A DNA stretch of 64,000 nt, taken from contig CAYMHU010000008.1 of NCBI GenBank assembly GCA_964390335.1, positions 69,920 to 133,919 of the forward strand. The letters are read 5' to 3'. The notes beneath the pieces are model-generated. The model was given only the letters and a program-made list of their open reading frames with translations, was not told the origin of the DNA and made no database searches. The stretch's first letter is position 1, and each line of letters starts with the position of its first letter. This document shows, piece by piece, positions 37,234 through 45,655 of this stretch. The position numbers and the translations under genes are program-made. The DNA comes from Granulosicoccus sp964390335 (lineage in GTDB: Bacteria > Pseudomonadota > Gammaproteobacteria > Granulosicoccales > Granulosicoccaceae).

Positions 37234-38331
37234 TTATGTAGCGTTAGAACTGCATTGCTGTTCTTTTATTGCCCAGTCAATATGTTCATCCAGCATCGCA
37301 TTACCTGAATTTCTCCGTGCTTTTAGCGCGTTCAACACATCTACACTATAGGGTGCATTACCCAAAGCCACTGCAATGTTTCTGCGCCAGCTTGTATACC
37401 CAATACGTCGAATGGGTGAACCTTGCATACGCTCGTTAAATTGTTCTTCCGTCCACGCGAATAGTTCAATTAAAGACTGCGCATCTAAGCCATGACGTGG
37501 TGAGAAGTCATCAACGGTGGTTGGCTTTGAAAATTTGTTAAACGGACAAACTAATTGGCAGTCATCGCAACCGTATATCCTGTTACCCATGGCGCGCCTA
37601 AATTCAATCGGAATACCGGTTTTAAGTTCAATGGTCAAATACGAAATGCAGCGTCTTGCATCAACCCGATACGGCGCAACAATGGCATCGGTGGGGCAGG
37701 CTTGCATACACGCGGTGCAACTGCCGCAATGCGATGTTTGTTGTGGTGGGTCAACCGGTAACGGTAAGTCCGTGAATAATTCGCCGAGGAAAAACCATGA
37801 ACCGGTTTTATCGTTTAATAGGTTGCTGTGTTTACCTATCCAGCCTAAACCTGCTTTTTCGGCAATGGCTTTTTCCAGCACGGGTGCGCTATCGGTAAAT
37901 GCGCGGTATTTAAATTCCCCAATGTTCGCTTGTATTTTGTTAGCCAGCGTTTTTAAGCGTTTCCTAAGCACTTTGTGATAATCGCGTCCCAGCGCATACC
38001 GAGATACATAGCCCAATGTTGGATCGCTCAATACTGAATTGGCATCGCTAGCATCGGGTGGGTAGTAATCCAGCCGAACGGAAATGATGCGCAGGGTGCC
38101 GGGTTCCAGTTCCGGTGGGCGAGAACGTTTGGTTCCGTGGCGTTGCATGTAGTCCATTTCGCCATGAAATCCATCTTGCAACCAATTGAGTAAATGCGTT
38201 TCGTGGGTTGATAAATCCGTATCGGTAATGGCACAGGCGGATAATCCTAATTCTGCAGCCCATTGCTTAATATCGAACGCTAGCTGTTCTGCTTGCGCTG
38301 TGCTCATCGATTGTGGATTGGATGCACTCAA
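37234..38331 (-). CDS. queG: Epoxyqueuosine reductase
   Basis: QueG performs the last step of queuosine tRNA modification, reducing epoxyqueuosine with cobalamin and two 4Fe-4S clusters. The 365-residue product has YALGRDYHKVLRKRL, the catalytic Asp in FTDSAPVLEK (~147), GLGWIGKHSNLL, and clusters with Cys202, 205, 208, 212 and Cys228, 255, 258, 262. The TTG start overlaps the stop of the upstream cupin gene as TTGA; an ATG eight codons later (38307) is an alternative. No good ribosome site is present for either. Confidence 0.96.
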   Translation of the reverse strand: MSASNPQSMSTAQAEQLAFDIKQWAAELGLSACAITDTDLSTHETHLLNWLQDGFHGEMDYMQRHGTKRSRPPELEPGTLRIISVRLDYYPPDASDANSVLSDPTLGYVSRYALGRDYHKVLRKRLKTLANKIQANIGEFKYRAFTDSAPVLEKAIAEKAGLGWIGKHSNLLNDKTGSWFFLGELFTDLPLPVDPPQQTSHCGSCTACMQACPTDAIVAPYRVDARRCISYLTIELKTGIPIEFRRAMGNRIYGCDDCQLVCPFNKFSKPTTVDDFSPRHGLDAQSLIELFAWTEEQFNERMQGSPIRRIGYTSWRRNIAVALGNAPYSVDVLNALKARRNSGNAMLDEHIDWAIKEQQCSSNAT

Positions 38332-39176
38332 CTTTTGTCGTTTAGGTTTTTGTCGTTTAGTGTGGGGTCGTGTTCAGTATGAATGCTTGATCGTCCACCA
38401 AGATGACCGTTCTTATAATAAATGATGGTGCCAACTTCGCCCGTCCATGCTTGCCACGATTCAACTGGGTTACGCACCCAACTACCAGTTTCATAAACTC
38501 CACGCGCATCTTTTAATACACCTTCCAACACTAGTACCTCTTCACCCAATGGATCGAGTTTGGGTTGGAAGCTGACCTTGTCAGTCCATCTTACAAGCAT
38601 TGAATTATTGCCGTTATGCATATGCAACGGAAACACTTCAGTTCCGTCAACTGGACCCGGAAACCACTCGTTGTCCTCATCCAGAGTTATCACGCGACGG
38701 CGATCATCGTTAGTTTCGAATTGGCCAACAGCGAGATAAAATTCCAGTGGTGTATTGTTGTTTTCATTAAGCTTGTGGCCGTGACTCATAATCAATGACT
38801 GATTCCAAGGTTGACTATGATCCGGTTTTTCTAGCGGGTATCTAATGTAGGTGTGTTGGTGGGATACATTTTCATTATCTGCAATAACGCCGTTGATCAA
38901 CAAAACTTCTAACCCTGACGAAGGTAGTGCAGCAAAGCGAGTATCGAGATCAAGACGCAACAGGGCAGTGAGCCGGGCTGTATGTCCATGGATGTATTCC
39001 AGCACCCGGATATTGATGCCGGTAATTTGCGTTGGCTGCCATTTTGCGGCTGCACCCATCTGTTCGGCACGCTGCTGAAAATCTGCGTTAACAGGCTGAG
39101 CGTTGGGCGGTAACAATTGCTCGATGAGCTGATTGGTTTGCTCGTTGGCGTTGGAATCTGGCGGCTCGGTGGGCAT
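38328..39176 (-). CDS. Double-cupin protein of the ChrR type
   Basis: The 282-residue product has two cupin domains. The second contains EVFPLHMHNGNNSMLVRW, EVLVLEGVLKDARGVYETGSWVRNP and GTIIYYKNGHL, the pattern of the ChrR cupin. In ChrR proper that domain sits behind a Zn anti-sigma domain, which is missing here, so this is a stand-alone cupin of unknown role. The C-terminus carries a short duplication (LNDK twice) caused by a 13-base DNA repeat. It is likely co-transcribed with queG. Confidence 0.85.
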   Translation of the reverse strand: MPTEPPDSNANEQTNQLIEQLLPPNAQPVNADFQQRAEQMGAAAKWQPTQITGINIRVLEYIHGHTARLTALLRLDLDTRFAALPSSGLEVLLINGVIADNENVSHQHTYIRYPLEKPDHSQPWNQSLIMSHGHKLNENNNTPLEFYLAVGQFETNDDRRRVITLDEDNEWFPGPVDGTEVFPLHMHNGNNSMLVRWTDKVSFQPKLDPLGEEVLVLEGVLKDARGVYETGSWVRNPVESWQAWTGEVGTIIYYKNGHLGGRSSIHTEHDPTLNDKNLNDKS

Positions 39177-39275
39177 GCCGTAAAAGCTGTTCTTCGTGTT
39201 GGATGCAGAATTATAGCGGCCAGTCGTGATTAGTACTGGACTCTTGCTGTGGCTGTGCTAAATTGGAGGTATGGA

Positions 39276-39290
39276 GAACATTTGGAGAAC
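39276..39290 (+). promoter_or_regulatory. Candidate LexA operator (GAAC-N7-GAAC) overlapping the lexA ribosome site
   Basis: GAAC at 39276-39279 and 39287-39290 are spaced by seven bases inside a longer direct repeat TGGAGAACRTT with an 11-base period. The complementary reading is GTTC-N7-GTTC, the direct-repeat SOS box known from Alphaproteobacteria. No CTGT-N8-ACAG box of the E. coli kind is seen here. The site ends four bases before the lexA ATG, where binding would block both transcription and translation. Confidence 0.4.
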
Positions 39291-39293
39291 GTT

Positions 39294-39983
39294 ATGGGCG
39301 CGTTACTGCCACTCACCCACTTAGAAAACAGGGTTCTCAGCGCTATTAGCCAGCATATTAGTAGCCATGGGCAGTCTCCCACCATTGCGGAGCTGGCCCA
39401 ATCGCTGCGCCTGAAATCCAAAGGCACAGTGCACCGTTATGTGCAATCGCTGATCGAAAAAGGCCGGCTAGAGCGTCACGGTACTGGCTGGCGCGGGCTG
39501 CGGATAGTCGGACAAGCCGACAACAACCTTGAATTTACACCATCGGCAAGCACGGGCAATGTTCTCAACTTAATTACCTTGCCTGCGGAACGTGTTACTT
39601 CGGGCGATTTTAAATTACCACTACTGGGCAAAATTGCCGCAGGGCAGCCTATCGAGGCCATAGAAGATCAAGAACATCTCGACCTAGCCGAGTTTTTTAT
39701 AGGGCCAGATCGGTATGCGTTAAAAGTGTCGGGTAATTCAATGATGGATGTGGGCATTCTGGATGGCGACACCGTTATTCTGCGCAAAACAGCTCAGGTG
39801 CGAAAAGGCGACATTGTCGTTGCGCTGATAGACGGCCAAGAAGCAACGCTGAAACGATTAGGTAGCACCGATAACGGAATGGTTGAACTCATTCCCGAGA
39901 ATAAATCTTTAACCACTATGCACTACTCAAGCGACAGGGTTAGTTTTCAGGGTGTATTGGTTGGTCAACTACGTAGCTATTAA
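39294..39983 (+). CDS. lexA: LexA-family repressor with atypical DNA-binding domain
   Basis: LexA represses DNA damage genes until RecA filaments trigger self-cleavage. The 229-residue product has an N-terminal winged helix (AELAQSLRLKSKGTVHRYVQSLIEKGRLER) and a C-terminal S24 peptidase with the cleavage bond Ala116-Gly117 (KIAAGQP), Ser149 (GNSMMD) and Lys187 (ATLKRL). The recognition helix reads SKGTVHRY, unlike SPNAAEEH of E. coli and closer to the STVH type of Gram-positive LexA that uses GAAC half-sites. GGAG stands six bases before the ATG. A 72-residue protein follows after 15 bases. Confidence 0.92.
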   Translation: MGALLPLTHLENRVLSAISQHISSHGQSPTIAELAQSLRLKSKGTVHRYVQSLIEKGRLERHGTGWRGLRIVGQADNNLEFTPSASTGNVLNLITLPAERVTSGDFKLPLLGKIAAGQPIEAIEDQEHLDLAEFFIGPDRYALKVSGNSMMDVGILDGDTVILRKTAQVRKGDIVVALIDGQEATLKRLGSTDNGMVELIPENKSLTTMHYSSDRVSFQGVLVGQLRSY

Positions 39984-39998
39984 TAACTCAATAACATT

Positions 39999-40217
39999 AT
40001 GGACAAACTAGACGAAGATTCACTGCACGCGCTAAAAGTGGCGTTTTGCTATATGCCTAAAGCTATCGAGGTCAATGAATTTGATTTTGCAGGCAGGGTA
40101 GATAAAGTGCTTGCAGATATAGAAACCGTACGCGAAATATTGTTATACAACGATACCGACCCTGACGAAGTCTATGGCGATCTAAACCCGGACGACTCTC
40201 CGAATTCGAGTTACTAG
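39999..40217 (+). CDS. Small acidic protein of unknown function behind lexA
   Basis: The 72-residue product is acidic, especially at its C-terminus (NDTDPDEVYGDLNPDD), with a predicted helical first half and no signal peptide or membrane segment. I do not recognise the family. It lies 15 bases after lexA on the same strand with no terminator between them, so co-transcription and SOS control are likely. SOS cell-division inhibitors sit beside lexA in several lineages, but there is no sequence evidence for that role here. Confidence 0.6.
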   Translation: MDKLDEDSLHALKVAFCYMPKAIEVNEFDFAGRVDKVLADIETVREILLYNDTDPDEVYGDLNPDDSPNSSY

Positions 40218-40247
40218 CAATCAATCAGAACCCGATATGGAGCATCA

Positions 40248-40640
40248 ATGAATATAAGCGGAAAATTCAGCGCAGAGCTTGCACCTGTTGATACGCATGC
40301 ACAAAGTGCTAATGGCAACGCGCTGGGTCGCATGACACTCAATAAAACATACGAAGGTGAACTCAGTGGCAGCAGTACCGGAGAAATGCTCAGCGCAATG
40401 ACGGGCACCGAGGGTTCAGCCGGGTACGTTGCAATCGAGCATGTGGTGGGTACGATTGCAGGTAAACAAGGCAGCTTTGTATTGCAGCATTTTGGCATTA
40501 TGGACCGAGGCGCCGATCGCTTGGTGTTGGAAGTGGTACCAGATTCCGGCACTGGCGACCTAGCGGGTTTGTCTGGCACTATGAGAATCGAGATCACTGA
40601 TGGCCAGCATTTCTATCATTTCGATTATGAGCTGAGTTGA
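40248..40640 (+). CDS. DUF3224 family protein
   Basis: The 130-residue product follows the DUF3224 pattern: SGKFSAELAP, LGRMTLNKTYEGELSGSSTGEMLSA, GSAGYVAIEHVVGTIAGKQGSFVLQHFG and VVPDSGTGDLAGLSGTMRIEI, a lipocalin-like beta-barrel of unknown role. No signal peptide is seen. GGAG lies upstream of the ATG. It is packed between the lexA pair and a GNAT gene. Confidence 0.9.
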   Translation: MNISGKFSAELAPVDTHAQSANGNALGRMTLNKTYEGELSGSSTGEMLSAMTGTEGSAGYVAIEHVVGTIAGKQGSFVLQHFGIMDRGADRLVLEVVPDSGTGDLAGLSGTMRIEITDGQHFYHFDYELS

Positions 40641-40663
40641 TTTCAACTAAGTATCACAGATTC

Positions 40664-41386
40664 ATGAGTGTGCTAACTAACGATTTAAACCAACCCATAG
40701 GGAATCCAGTCGATAATTGGGTTGCCGCTGATTTACCATCCGACGCAACAGTAACTGGCCAGTACTGCCGCATTGAACTTTTGAATGTGCAACGCGATTG
40801 CGAACAATTGTATGAAGCGTTCTCGCTAGACACCGATGCCAGAAACTGGACCTATTTACCGTACGGGCCTTTTTCAACCGTAGCGCAATTCCAAGCCTGG
40901 CTTGAACAATCGAGCCAAAGTACCGATCCGTTGTTCTACACCATCATCGACAACACCACCCATCAGGCTGTTGGGCTGGCCAGCTATTTAAGAATAGAGC
41001 CTGAAACAGGTGTTATTGAAGTAGGGCATATTCATTTCTCACCCAGGATACAACGCAGCCGAATCTCAACCGAAGCCATGTATTTAATGATGAGGCGAGT
41101 GTTCGTTGAACTTGGATACCGCCGATACGAATGGAAATGCGATGCCTTAAATCAGCCTTCCAGAAATGCTGCGCTTCGATTTGGTTTTCAGTTCGAAGGT
41201 GTCTTTCGACAGGCCACCATGTATAAAAGCCGAAATCGCGACACCGCTTGGTTTGCGATTATTGATAAAGACTGGCCAAAACAACAGTCGGCTTTTGAAC
41301 AATGGTTAAAGCCGGAAAATTTCGATAATGACGGGTTGCAAATTCGAAAATTGTCCGACTTTAGCCAATGGTTGCTATCCGAATAA
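40664..41386 (+). CDS. RimJ/RimL-type GNAT acetyltransferase
   Basis: The 240-residue product matches GNAT acetyltransferases of the Acetyltransf_3 type: DARNWTYLPYGPF, VGLASYLRIEPETGVIEVGHIHFSPRIQRSRISTEAMYLMMRRVF, YRRYEWKCDALNQPSRNAALRFGFQFEG. Substrate unknown. The ATG used lacks a clear ribosome site; a TTG at 40637 overlapping the previous stop is an alternative. Its 3' end overlaps the convergent SRAP gene by 12 bases. Confidence 0.9.
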   Translation: MSVLTNDLNQPIGNPVDNWVAADLPSDATVTGQYCRIELLNVQRDCEQLYEAFSLDTDARNWTYLPYGPFSTVAQFQAWLEQSSQSTDPLFYTIIDNTTHQAVGLASYLRIEPETGVIEVGHIHFSPRIQRSRISTEAMYLMMRRVFVELGYRRYEWKCDALNQPSRNAALRFGFQFEGVFRQATMYKSRNRDTAWFAIIDKDWPKQQSAFEQWLKPENFDNDGLQIRKLSDFSQWLLSE

Positions 41387-42067
41387 ATCGCCAACCCGTT
41401 TGGCCGACACACACTCCGGCCCTTCATTGCGTGCAGAATTAACGTAGTCGCTCACTTCGGTTAGCGACAGTGCGTCGTTGCTGGCCGGTTGCATCAAGCC
41501 GTCAATCGTTTCCACATCCGATGGTTGTATCCATTTCAATGCATCATCGGGCGTCAAAATTACTGGCATTCTGTGGTGCACGCGGCTGAAAGTGTCGTTT
41601 GCTGCCAAGGTCACAATACACACTTGTTCGCGAGCATCCGCATCGTCTTGTTTGCTCTTAGCAATGGGTTGATATAGGCCTGCAAGGAACATGGCATCAG
41701 CATCGCTGGGTTTTATAAAGTAGGGCGTTTTAATTTTCCCGTCGCGATGCCATTCGTAAAATCCGTTGACCGGTACTAGCACCCGGTGCTCGGCAATTAA
41801 CTGACGAAAGCTTGGTTTTTCGCGCACGGTTTCACTGCGCGCATTGATCAGCGGCGCTGAAAATTTTCCAGGCTTAGCCCAGGAAGGCAATACACCCCAT
41901 TTCATGGATTTAAGTACTGGCGCATCGTCGAGCCATTGAACGACGTCCAGTGATTGGCTGGGCGCGACATTAAAGCGCGGGTCGCGAGTGGGCCAGACAT
42001 CCATTCCAAGCATTGCGAGTAGCAGCCGCACGCCTTCGTTATCAGAAACATTAATTCGGCCACACAT
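41375..42067 (-). CDS. yedK: SRAP/HMCES-family protein (YedK-like)
   Basis: SRAP proteins crosslink to abasic sites in single-stranded DNA through Cys2 and protect them. The 230-residue product begins MCGR and has WGVLPSWAK, the Asn in INARSET (75), Glu105 in NGFYEWH and His165 in VHHRMPVIL, all active-site positions. A longer-than-usual acidic loop (~135-147, KSKQDDADARE) is present. The neighbours lexA and nth fit a DNA repair context. Confidence 0.95.
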   Translation of the reverse strand: MCGRINVSDNEGVRLLLAMLGMDVWPTRDPRFNVAPSQSLDVVQWLDDAPVLKSMKWGVLPSWAKPGKFSAPLINARSETVREKPSFRQLIAEHRVLVPVNGFYEWHRDGKIKTPYFIKPSDADAMFLAGLYQPIAKSKQDDADAREQVCIVTLAANDTFSRVHHRMPVILTPDDALKWIQPSDVETIDGLMQPASNDALSLTEVSDYVNSARNEGPECVSAKRVGDLFG

Positions 42068-42197
42068 AGACGGTACCCCGGACTTCTGCGGATTTAATTA
42101 CTAGAATACCAGTCATTGATTGAATGATACTGGTCTCAGATGAGACTAACGCAATTTAATGTACAGTAAATAGACTCCGGCGGCAGCACACACAACA

Positions 42198-42935
42198 ATG
42201 AACCCAGAAAAACGAGCGCAGATTTTCGCACGCTGGAAAAAAGCCAACCCCAACCCGGAAACGGAGCTGGAGTTCAGCTCGCCGTTTGAGCTACTCATCT
42301 CGGTTTTGCTGTCGGCGCAAGCCACCGATGTGAGCGTTAATCTGGCCACTCGCAAATTGTATGCAGAGGCCAATACGGCGAAGGGCATACTCGATCTGGG
42401 CGAGGCGAAGGTGCGAAACCATATCAAAACCATTGGGCTGTTCAATACGAAAGCCAAAAACGTCATTAAAACCTGTCAAATACTGCATGAGAAACACAAT
42501 GGCGAAGTGCCACAAGATCGCGAGGCGCTGGAAGCGCTGCCAGGAGTAGGCCGTAAAACAGCCAATGTGGTTCTGAACACCGCGTTCAGGCAGGTGGCCA
42601 TGGCGGTGGATACGCATATTTTCAGAGTGTCGAACCGCACGCGCATTGCACCGGGTAAAGATGTACTGGAAGTGGAGCGCAAGCTGCTCAAGTTCGTACC
42701 GCAAGACTACCTACTGGATGCGCATCATTGGCTCATTTTGCATGGCCGCTACGTGTGCGTGGCCAGAAAACCAAAGTGCCCTGAATGCAATATCAGCGAT
42801 CTGTGTGAATTCAAGACAAAAACCAGCGCAACCCTCACTAAGCCCGCCGCAAAATCAAAACGGTTAAGCAAAAAAGCCAGCCAGTCAACGGGTGAAAAAA
42901 ACAAAATGAAAAAGCGTGCCAGCAAGAAAACGTAA
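42198..42935 (+). CDS. nth: Endonuclease III
   Basis: Nth is the bifunctional glycosylase/AP lyase for oxidised pyrimidines. The 245-residue product has the HhH with catalytic LPGVGRK (Lys120), Asp138 (AVDTHIFRVSNR), and the 4Fe-4S ligands Cys187, 194, 197 and 203 in the standard C-x6-C-x2-C-x5-C spacing. A Lys-rich C-terminal extension of about 35 residues, absent from the 211-residue E. coli protein, could add DNA affinity. Confidence 0.97.
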   Translation: MNPEKRAQIFARWKKANPNPETELEFSSPFELLISVLLSAQATDVSVNLATRKLYAEANTAKGILDLGEAKVRNHIKTIGLFNTKAKNVIKTCQILHEKHNGEVPQDREALEALPGVGRKTANVVLNTAFRQVAMAVDTHIFRVSNRTRIAPGKDVLEVERKLLKFVPQDYLLDAHHWLILHGRYVCVARKPKCPECNISDLCEFKTKTSATLTKPAAKSKRLSKKASQSTGEKNKMKKRASKKT

Positions 42936-43140
42936 AGTAGGGTCTCGGTGGAATTGATCGACTGGCGTTTTAAAAAACGAGTTTGTCGACGCTTTATTTT
43001 GATCGCGTGTGTGCAAGAATTCGTTCACCTTGCAAACTAACGTCATATCTTTTCAAATGGCGTCTTATTGCCAATCAGTATGGTTTCAATCTGCCGCTAA
43101 GTTGCTATTCTTACCTTAGTAACTTTTTGGAATTGTTCTC

Positions 43141-45291
43141 GTGGCACGTGCCTATCCATTAACCGACCTGATCAAGCTAGTTCGAGCTTACGGGGTATTG
43201 GCTGGCACCGGTGAAATGGACCGCGTTATCGCAGGCGAAATTTCTCGCCGCTGGATTGCCAACGAGGTCGAGCACCTTGTTCCATTATCTTCACTACCCC
43301 CAGCACTGTTCCATACACAACGGGGCCGCGACTTACTCGCCGATGAGCTGTTCCCGGACGAAGACATCGACCCGGAAACCATCGACCCGGATTCGCTTGA
43401 TATCCGTAAGCTGGGCGCCACGCATCTAATAAACACCAACCGCCTGCCTAAATTAGAACCGTGTATTCACTCGGCTGTGTTGGCAGCCAATATGTTGCTT
43501 GGGGTGCGTTTGTACGGTAGTCATGGCCAGGGAATGCCCACCATGACCCACGATTTAATCGTTGCCACTATGCTGCATGGCACCTTGGGTAAGGCGTATC
43601 GCTACAGTGCCATTAGCTCCAGCGACCATGAAATCGTTGACGACAGCTACATTTTCACTTGGTTCGGCGATGTTGTTGCCAGCCACGTACGCATACTAGA
43701 TGACTACCTAAAGCACTTTGAGCATGCAATAGAGCAAGGGGTAACCCCGGATGCGCCTCCCACTCGAGAAATCGCCACTGCCGTAGCGGCGATAGAAGCA
43801 AGCCGCCTCAGGCTCACCGCGCGAGCCGCCGGCGATCAGGTCATTAGCTTTCTCGACCCGCAAAGCTTGGCTGAGCTTCGCGCTGCTGGTGTTGATACAA
43901 GCTGTGATTTCCCGGAACGCCCCATACTCGAAACCGACTATGCGCGAACTCAAGTGGCATTCGGTTTGCCGGGTGTTGATCACTACGCGTTAAGAGAACC
44001 ACTGCGCAACACCTTGCTCATGGCGGTTAAGGATGCGCTGGACGACCCTGCCAAGCGTGAAAGATTATCTGGTCGTCGAGGCAAGGCGGTGCATGAGGTT
44101 CATATGAACTTGCCGGTCATGGAATATTATGTTGCGGCCGACTCCCCTAACTCTATTGAAACCGTGCATCTGGCCAGTTTGGAAATGATGCGCTCGTTGG
44201 AGAAAGGGCGTCGCAAATCGTTGAGTACGATGTCGGCGCACGCATTCCGGATTTCAGCTATTGCAGAGAAGGTGCTGGGTAGAGCATTAGAGCCATTGAT
44301 AGTCACGCTTGCGATGTTGCACGATGTCGTTGAAGACGGTTCCGCTCGTGTTACTGGTTACGGGCACTCCTTGCGTAAAATCCAATTTCGTTTTGGTGGT
44401 CCTATCGCGGCCATGGTGTCGGAGCTAACCGATTCCAATGCCCACACTGATGGTGTCAACAAGGCAGCCATAACACTTAGCCACCCTCATTTAATGGCGC
44501 CGCAAGAACAATATAACTTTGATAGCTTCACGCAAACCAATTTAAAACCCACTGAGGCTAATCTGCCTTATACCTTGTCCGGTATTGTTATTAAGTTGCT
44601 GGATACCGTCGTATCTCTGGAAGAGGGTATACGCGACCCGGAACTTATGTCCGGTCACTGGCGGCACAGCGGTGCGCGAATTTATTGGGCGCAAAGAATC
44701 CGCGGCGCCATTGTGAATCCACTGATGGAACGCTTGCTAATGGAGTTGAAGGCAAGCCAGATTGATCCGAAATATTATCGGCGGCAGCATCATGTGAATA
44801 CAGTGCGGCTGCGTGCGGGTTTGGCATTGCTCGACACCGCGATGATGTATCTGGATTTATACGTTACCCAAAACCTTGCCATTTTAGCCATGGAGTACGG
44901 CTTGGACTCAGTTCAGCGAGACACCTTAATCAGTTTGTTCAACGACCCCAATGTTGATGCTGAACAATTTGAGGCTCGAGTTTTAAACGATTTACTAGAC
45001 GATAAAAAGTTACAAATTGCAGTAAAAGAGGGCAGCATTTCCTGTATTGGATACTCCACACTGTTTCCCAAGGATGCCAAAGACACCTGCGAACGTGATG
45101 CATCCACATTTTTGGATTATCGTGCCAGTGCGCTCAGGCGTCAGGCCATTCGACGCGAACTCCAGCTGGACACAACCGAAAAGCTCAATGCCTTGGAAAT
45201 AAGAAAAGAGCAGCTATTACGTCGCTTTGATTTAAGCATTGATGAGCGCGATAAATTATTTGATCAGCAATACACTGCGCACACCGGTTAG
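43141..45291 (+). CDS. Large protein with a SpoT/MESH1-like HD domain preceded by a degenerate HD-like domain
   Basis: I know no named family for this 716-residue protein. Residues ~360-500 look like a (p)ppGpp-hydrolase-type HD domain: SAHAFRISAIAEKV (His367), TLAMLHDVVEDG (His394-Asp395 plus the EDG of SpoT-like proteins) and VIKLLDTVVSLEEG (Asp488), resembling the KLADRLHN helix of SpoT. Residues ~105-150 show a parallel layout (His110 in IHSAVLAAN, then ATMLHGTLG at 143-151) in which the Asp is replaced by Gly. There is no synthetase, TGS or ACT domain, signal peptide or membrane segment. The start is GTG. A cytosolic nucleotide phosphohydrolase is inferred only. Confidence 0.7.
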   Translation: MARAYPLTDLIKLVRAYGVLAGTGEMDRVIAGEISRRWIANEVEHLVPLSSLPPALFHTQRGRDLLADELFPDEDIDPETIDPDSLDIRKLGATHLINTNRLPKLEPCIHSAVLAANMLLGVRLYGSHGQGMPTMTHDLIVATMLHGTLGKAYRYSAISSSDHEIVDDSYIFTWFGDVVASHVRILDDYLKHFEHAIEQGVTPDAPPTREIATAVAAIEASRLRLTARAAGDQVISFLDPQSLAELRAAGVDTSCDFPERPILETDYARTQVAFGLPGVDHYALREPLRNTLLMAVKDALDDPAKRERLSGRRGKAVHEVHMNLPVMEYYVAADSPNSIETVHLASLEMMRSLEKGRRKSLSTMSAHAFRISAIAEKVLGRALEPLIVTLAMLHDVVEDGSARVTGYGHSLRKIQFRFGGPIAAMVSELTDSNAHTDGVNKAAITLSHPHLMAPQEQYNFDSFTQTNLKPTEANLPYTLSGIVIKLLDTVVSLEEGIRDPELMSGHWRHSGARIYWAQRIRGAIVNPLMERLLMELKASQIDPKYYRRQHHVNTVRLRAGLALLDTAMMYLDLYVTQNLAILAMEYGLDSVQRDTLISLFNDPNVDAEQFEARVLNDLLDDKKLQIAVKEGSISCIGYSTLFPKDAKDTCERDASTFLDYRASALRRQAIRRELQLDTTEKLNALEIRKEQLLRRFDLSIDERDKLFDQQYTAHTG

Positions 45292-45655
45292 TTTAGATAA
45301 CCGAAAAAAAACCAACTCATATAAATCTGAGTCACGTTTTTTCATTACCATTTTAAGCGTCACGTTACGCGATTTTGCTTGCTAATTTACACGCGTAAAG
45401 TCACCCCACCGTCAGTCTTGATTCAGCGTATAAAGTTCCAGTGCTAGCATTACAACTGTACTTTTGATGCCTGTTGATACAAAAAACAGAACAAATCTGT
45501 TGATTCGTTGAGTTTGATTTTATAACGAGCTTATTCAGAAAAGTTCCATCGAATTTTTAGGCGATTTTTGCGCCTGAACTTTACCCGCACGTGCCACTCA
45601 GTTTTGTGACTGTGAAAAATTATTCATAGCTAAACACTCAACTAGGAGATAAATC
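45292..45655. other. Intergenic region upstream of the spondin-domain gene
   Basis: No gene is seen. A small hairpin (TTTAGGCG at 45556-45563, CGCCTGAA at 45571-45578, one G-T pair) lies about 80 bases before the next gene; it lacks a T-run. A weak ACTCA/TGAGT stem near 45315-45332 is followed by TTTTTT and may end the HD gene transcript. Confidence 0.4.

Noticed and set aside
39241..39293. Canonical E. coli LexA box upstream of lexA
   Set aside because: No CTGT-N8-ACAG pattern is visible; only the GAAC direct repeat was found, and it is reported as a candidate.
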